From the NCBI RefSeq assembly GCF_017876095.1, contig NZ_JAGINM010000018.1, positions 62,001-126,000 on the forward strand: a stretch of DNA of 64,000 nt, in the 5' to 3' direction. Below, piece by piece: positions 62,651-64,000 of this stretch. Below the pieces are notes generated by a model. It was not told the origin of the DNA. It ran no database searches and saw only the letters and a list, made by a program, of their open reading frames with translations. The first letter of the stretch is position 1. Each line of letters opens with the position of its first letter. Source of the stretch: Azospirillum agricola. GTDB taxonomy: Bacteria > Pseudomonadota > Alphaproteobacteria > Azospirillales > Azospirillaceae. The translations under genes and the position numbers were made by a program.

Positions 62651-63805
62651 TCACGCCAGCATGTTCACCGTGGGCAGGCCTCCCCCGGCCGCCGCGTCGC
62701 CTCCCATCGGCACCGTGCCGCCATCCAGCCCGCCCACCGGCCCCCCGCCATCGCCGGCCGTCTCGTCCGGCACGGTCATGGCGTCCGCCCCTTCGACCTT
62801 GGAGCCGAACGCCGCCTGACGCAGCGCGTTCACCTCCTTCTGCGCGCCGTCGACCAGCTTGTCGATCTGCTTGAACGCCTCGCGGCGCTCCTTGCGGCGC
62901 TTCTCGGATTCGTCCAGCTCGTTGGCGACCTTCGCCTCGCCGACCACCTGCTTGGCGACGTGCAGCACGCCCTCGACCCGCCGGCCGAAGGCATCCGCCT
63001 CCTTGTAGCGCGACATCTTCAGGTCGTTGTCGGCGATCATGTCCCGGATCAGCGCCCGCGCCCGCTCGCCGCGCGTGCCACCGCCGGACACGCCGGCGTT
63101 GCCCGGCAAGCCGGCCAGCACGCTGCCGACCATGCCGGCCAGTTCCGGCGGCAGGCCGTCGTCGCCGGCCGGGAGAGCCGCCTCGGCCGCTTCCCCGTCC
63201 GCCAGACCGGCGGCCAGCGCCTCCGCGGCTCCGGCCTCAGGCGGCGTCGGCACCGGAACGGCGGCACCGTCCCCCCCGGCCGAGATCGTCAGCGAGACCG
63301 AAACCTCCGTCTGCCGCACCGTCAGGGACGTCACCGTGGTCGTCCGCGTGATCTCGGTGGCGCCGCCCATGCCGGCCCCGCCCGGCAAGCCCATCGCCGC
63401 CGCGTTGGCGATGCCGGTCCCGTACTCCTTCGCCGCCCGCCCGGCCTCCTTGGCAAGGCGTCCGGCCTCCGCCGCAAGCTGCGCCATCTTCTGCGGATCG
63501 CCCTGGGCGTAGCGCATCGCCAGCTTGAGTTCCTGGATCTTGCGTTCGACCCGTTCCAGCCGCTGTTCGGCGGCGGCCTTGGGTCCGCCGACGCGCCGCG
63601 CCTCCTCCAGCGCCGCCTGGGCGCCGGCGTGGTCGCGCAACTGGCGCGGCGTCAGTTGGAGGGCCCCCGCCGCCCGCTCCGCCTTCTGGCCGAGCTGGCC
63701 CTTGGCGTCCTTCGCCTCAAGCTCCTTTTCCCACGGCTTCCTGGCCTGTTGCAGGCGGAACATGCCCGTCTGCGCGTCCGACAGCACGCTGAAAACGCCG
63801 CTCAT
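62651..63805 (-). CDS. Ala/Gly-rich coiled-coil protein of unknown function
   Basis: 384 residues, no signal peptide or membrane helix. Residues 15-130 are a charged helix/coiled coil (LEEARRVGGPKAAAEQRLER, then MAQLAAEAGRLAKEAGRAA). A Thr-rich stretch at about 150-170 (TEITRTTTVTSLTVRQTEVS) looks like a beta segment, followed by a low-complexity Ala/Gly/Pro region and a second helical part (about 260-335). The C terminus is Gly-rich. I do not recognise the family; its layout is reminiscent of structural or secretion-associated proteins. GGAGGGCGAAGGG precedes the ATG. Convergent with pqqE, 37 bases apart. Confidence 0.72.
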   Translation of the reverse strand: MSGVFSVLSDAQTGMFRLQQARKPWEKELEAKDAKGQLGQKAERAAGALQLTPRQLRDHAGAQAALEEARRVGGPKAAAEQRLERVERKIQELKLAMRYAQGDPQKMAQLAAEAGRLAKEAGRAAKEYGTGIANAAAMGLPGGAGMGGATEITRTTTVTSLTVRQTEVSVSLTISAGGDGAAVPVPTPPEAGAAEALAAGLADGEAAEAALPAGDDGLPPELAGMVGSVLAGLPGNAGVSGGGTRGERARALIRDMIADNDLKMSRYKEADAFGRRVEGVLHVAKQVVGEAKVANELDESEKRRKERREAFKQIDKLVDGAQKEVNALRQAAFGSKVEGADAMTVPDETAGDGGGPVGGLDGGTVPMGGDAAAGGGLPTVNMLA

Positions 63806-64000
63806 GCCCTTCGCCCTCCGGTTCGGCGGGACCGCGCTCTTTCGCGGGAAAGTTTAGCACAACCGGACGGCTTGTCCATTTTCCCCGCGCGGCTTTGCGG
63901 AACCCTGAAGCCTCCGCTCTGTTTCCATCTCCGTCATCGGATGCCGCAACGCGCGGCGCAACGCCGCAGCCGGCGGAAGACAGGAATCCCGAGGAGGAAA
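63806..64000 (+). promoter_or_regulatory. Leader of the next gene, beyond the right edge
   Basis: 195 bases upstream of the unknown minus-strand gene. The window ends in GAGGAGGAAA (63991-64000), an almost ideal Shine-Dalgarno sequence on the plus strand, so a plus-strand gene very likely starts within about ten bases after the window. No promoter hexamers are convincing. Confidence 0.5.

Overview
The window comes from a high-GC alphaproteobacterium and looks most like the Azospirillum / Rhodospirillales group. This rests on protein content (PhyR-type stress regulator, HpnK-like deacetylase, pqqABCDE, a hexR-edd pair, an ATP-free FbpA/FbpB pair, protocatechuate 4,5-cleavage genes) and on strong GC bias that leaves long antisense open frames opposite most genes. 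I see no rRNA, tRNA, CRISPR array, insertion sequence, phage gene or replication origin. It reads as ordinary chromosome or chromid backbone, rich in transport and catabolism.

Layout. 1-3.8 kb: dipeptide ABC transporter dppA-dppB-dppC, minus strand, continuing off the left edge. 4.2-9.9 kb: DMT exporter, HpnK/ChbG-like deacetylase, methyltransferase, GtrA flippase-like protein, benzoate/2-aminobenzoate-CoA ligase, one unknown. 9.9-17 kb: PhyR, purU, small unknowns including an unlisted 55-residue coiled-coil protein with its own promoter, a Tat-exported amidase, a BON lipoprotein, a secreted helical-repeat protein. 17.3-22.1 kb: protocatechuate 4,5-cleavage genes (ligC; ligI-ligA-ligB) next to a LysR regulator with two tandem HTH domains. 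22.4-28.5 kb: DnaQ-like exonuclease, Fe3+-type binding protein and permease, and an Lrp regulator divergent from arginase-ornithine cyclodeaminase. 28.6-37.9 kb: a very unusual ABC-exporter-like protein with every nucleotide-binding motif lost and a cyclic-nucleotide-binding domain, followed by a complete peptide-type ABC importer. 38.1-44.3 kb: six tightly packed glycan genes (four glycosyltransferases, a histidine phosphatase, a polysaccharide deacetylase). 44.4-52.2 kb: the ato short-chain fatty acid system (atoS-atoC, then atoD-atoA-atoE-atoB) with a textbook sigma-54 promoter and a palindromic candidate enhancer. 52.3-57.1 kb: chemoreceptor, edd, hexR. 57.3-62.6 kb: cytochrome c, LuxR-type response regulator, PQQ-associated protein and pqqABCDE. 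62.7-64 kb: an unknown Ala/Gly-rich protein and the leader of the next gene.

How the parts work together. Several blocks convert plant- or soil-derived carbon to central metabolites: protocatechuate via meta cleavage, arginine via ornithine to proline, acetoacetate/butyrate via Ato, hexoses via Entner-Doudoroff, and alcohols or sugars through PQQ-dependent periplasmic dehydrogenases (cofactor genes here, dehydrogenase outside). Each block carries its own regulator and most show visible operators or hairpins.

The most novel items are the pseudo-ABC protein at 28627-31686, the six-gene glycan cluster, a matched pair of AT-rich 17-mers (one between edd and hexR, one inside hexR), a minus-strand intrinsic terminator with no gene in front of it beside phyR, and the 55-residue small protein. 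All assignments are from reading the sequence; no database search was run.
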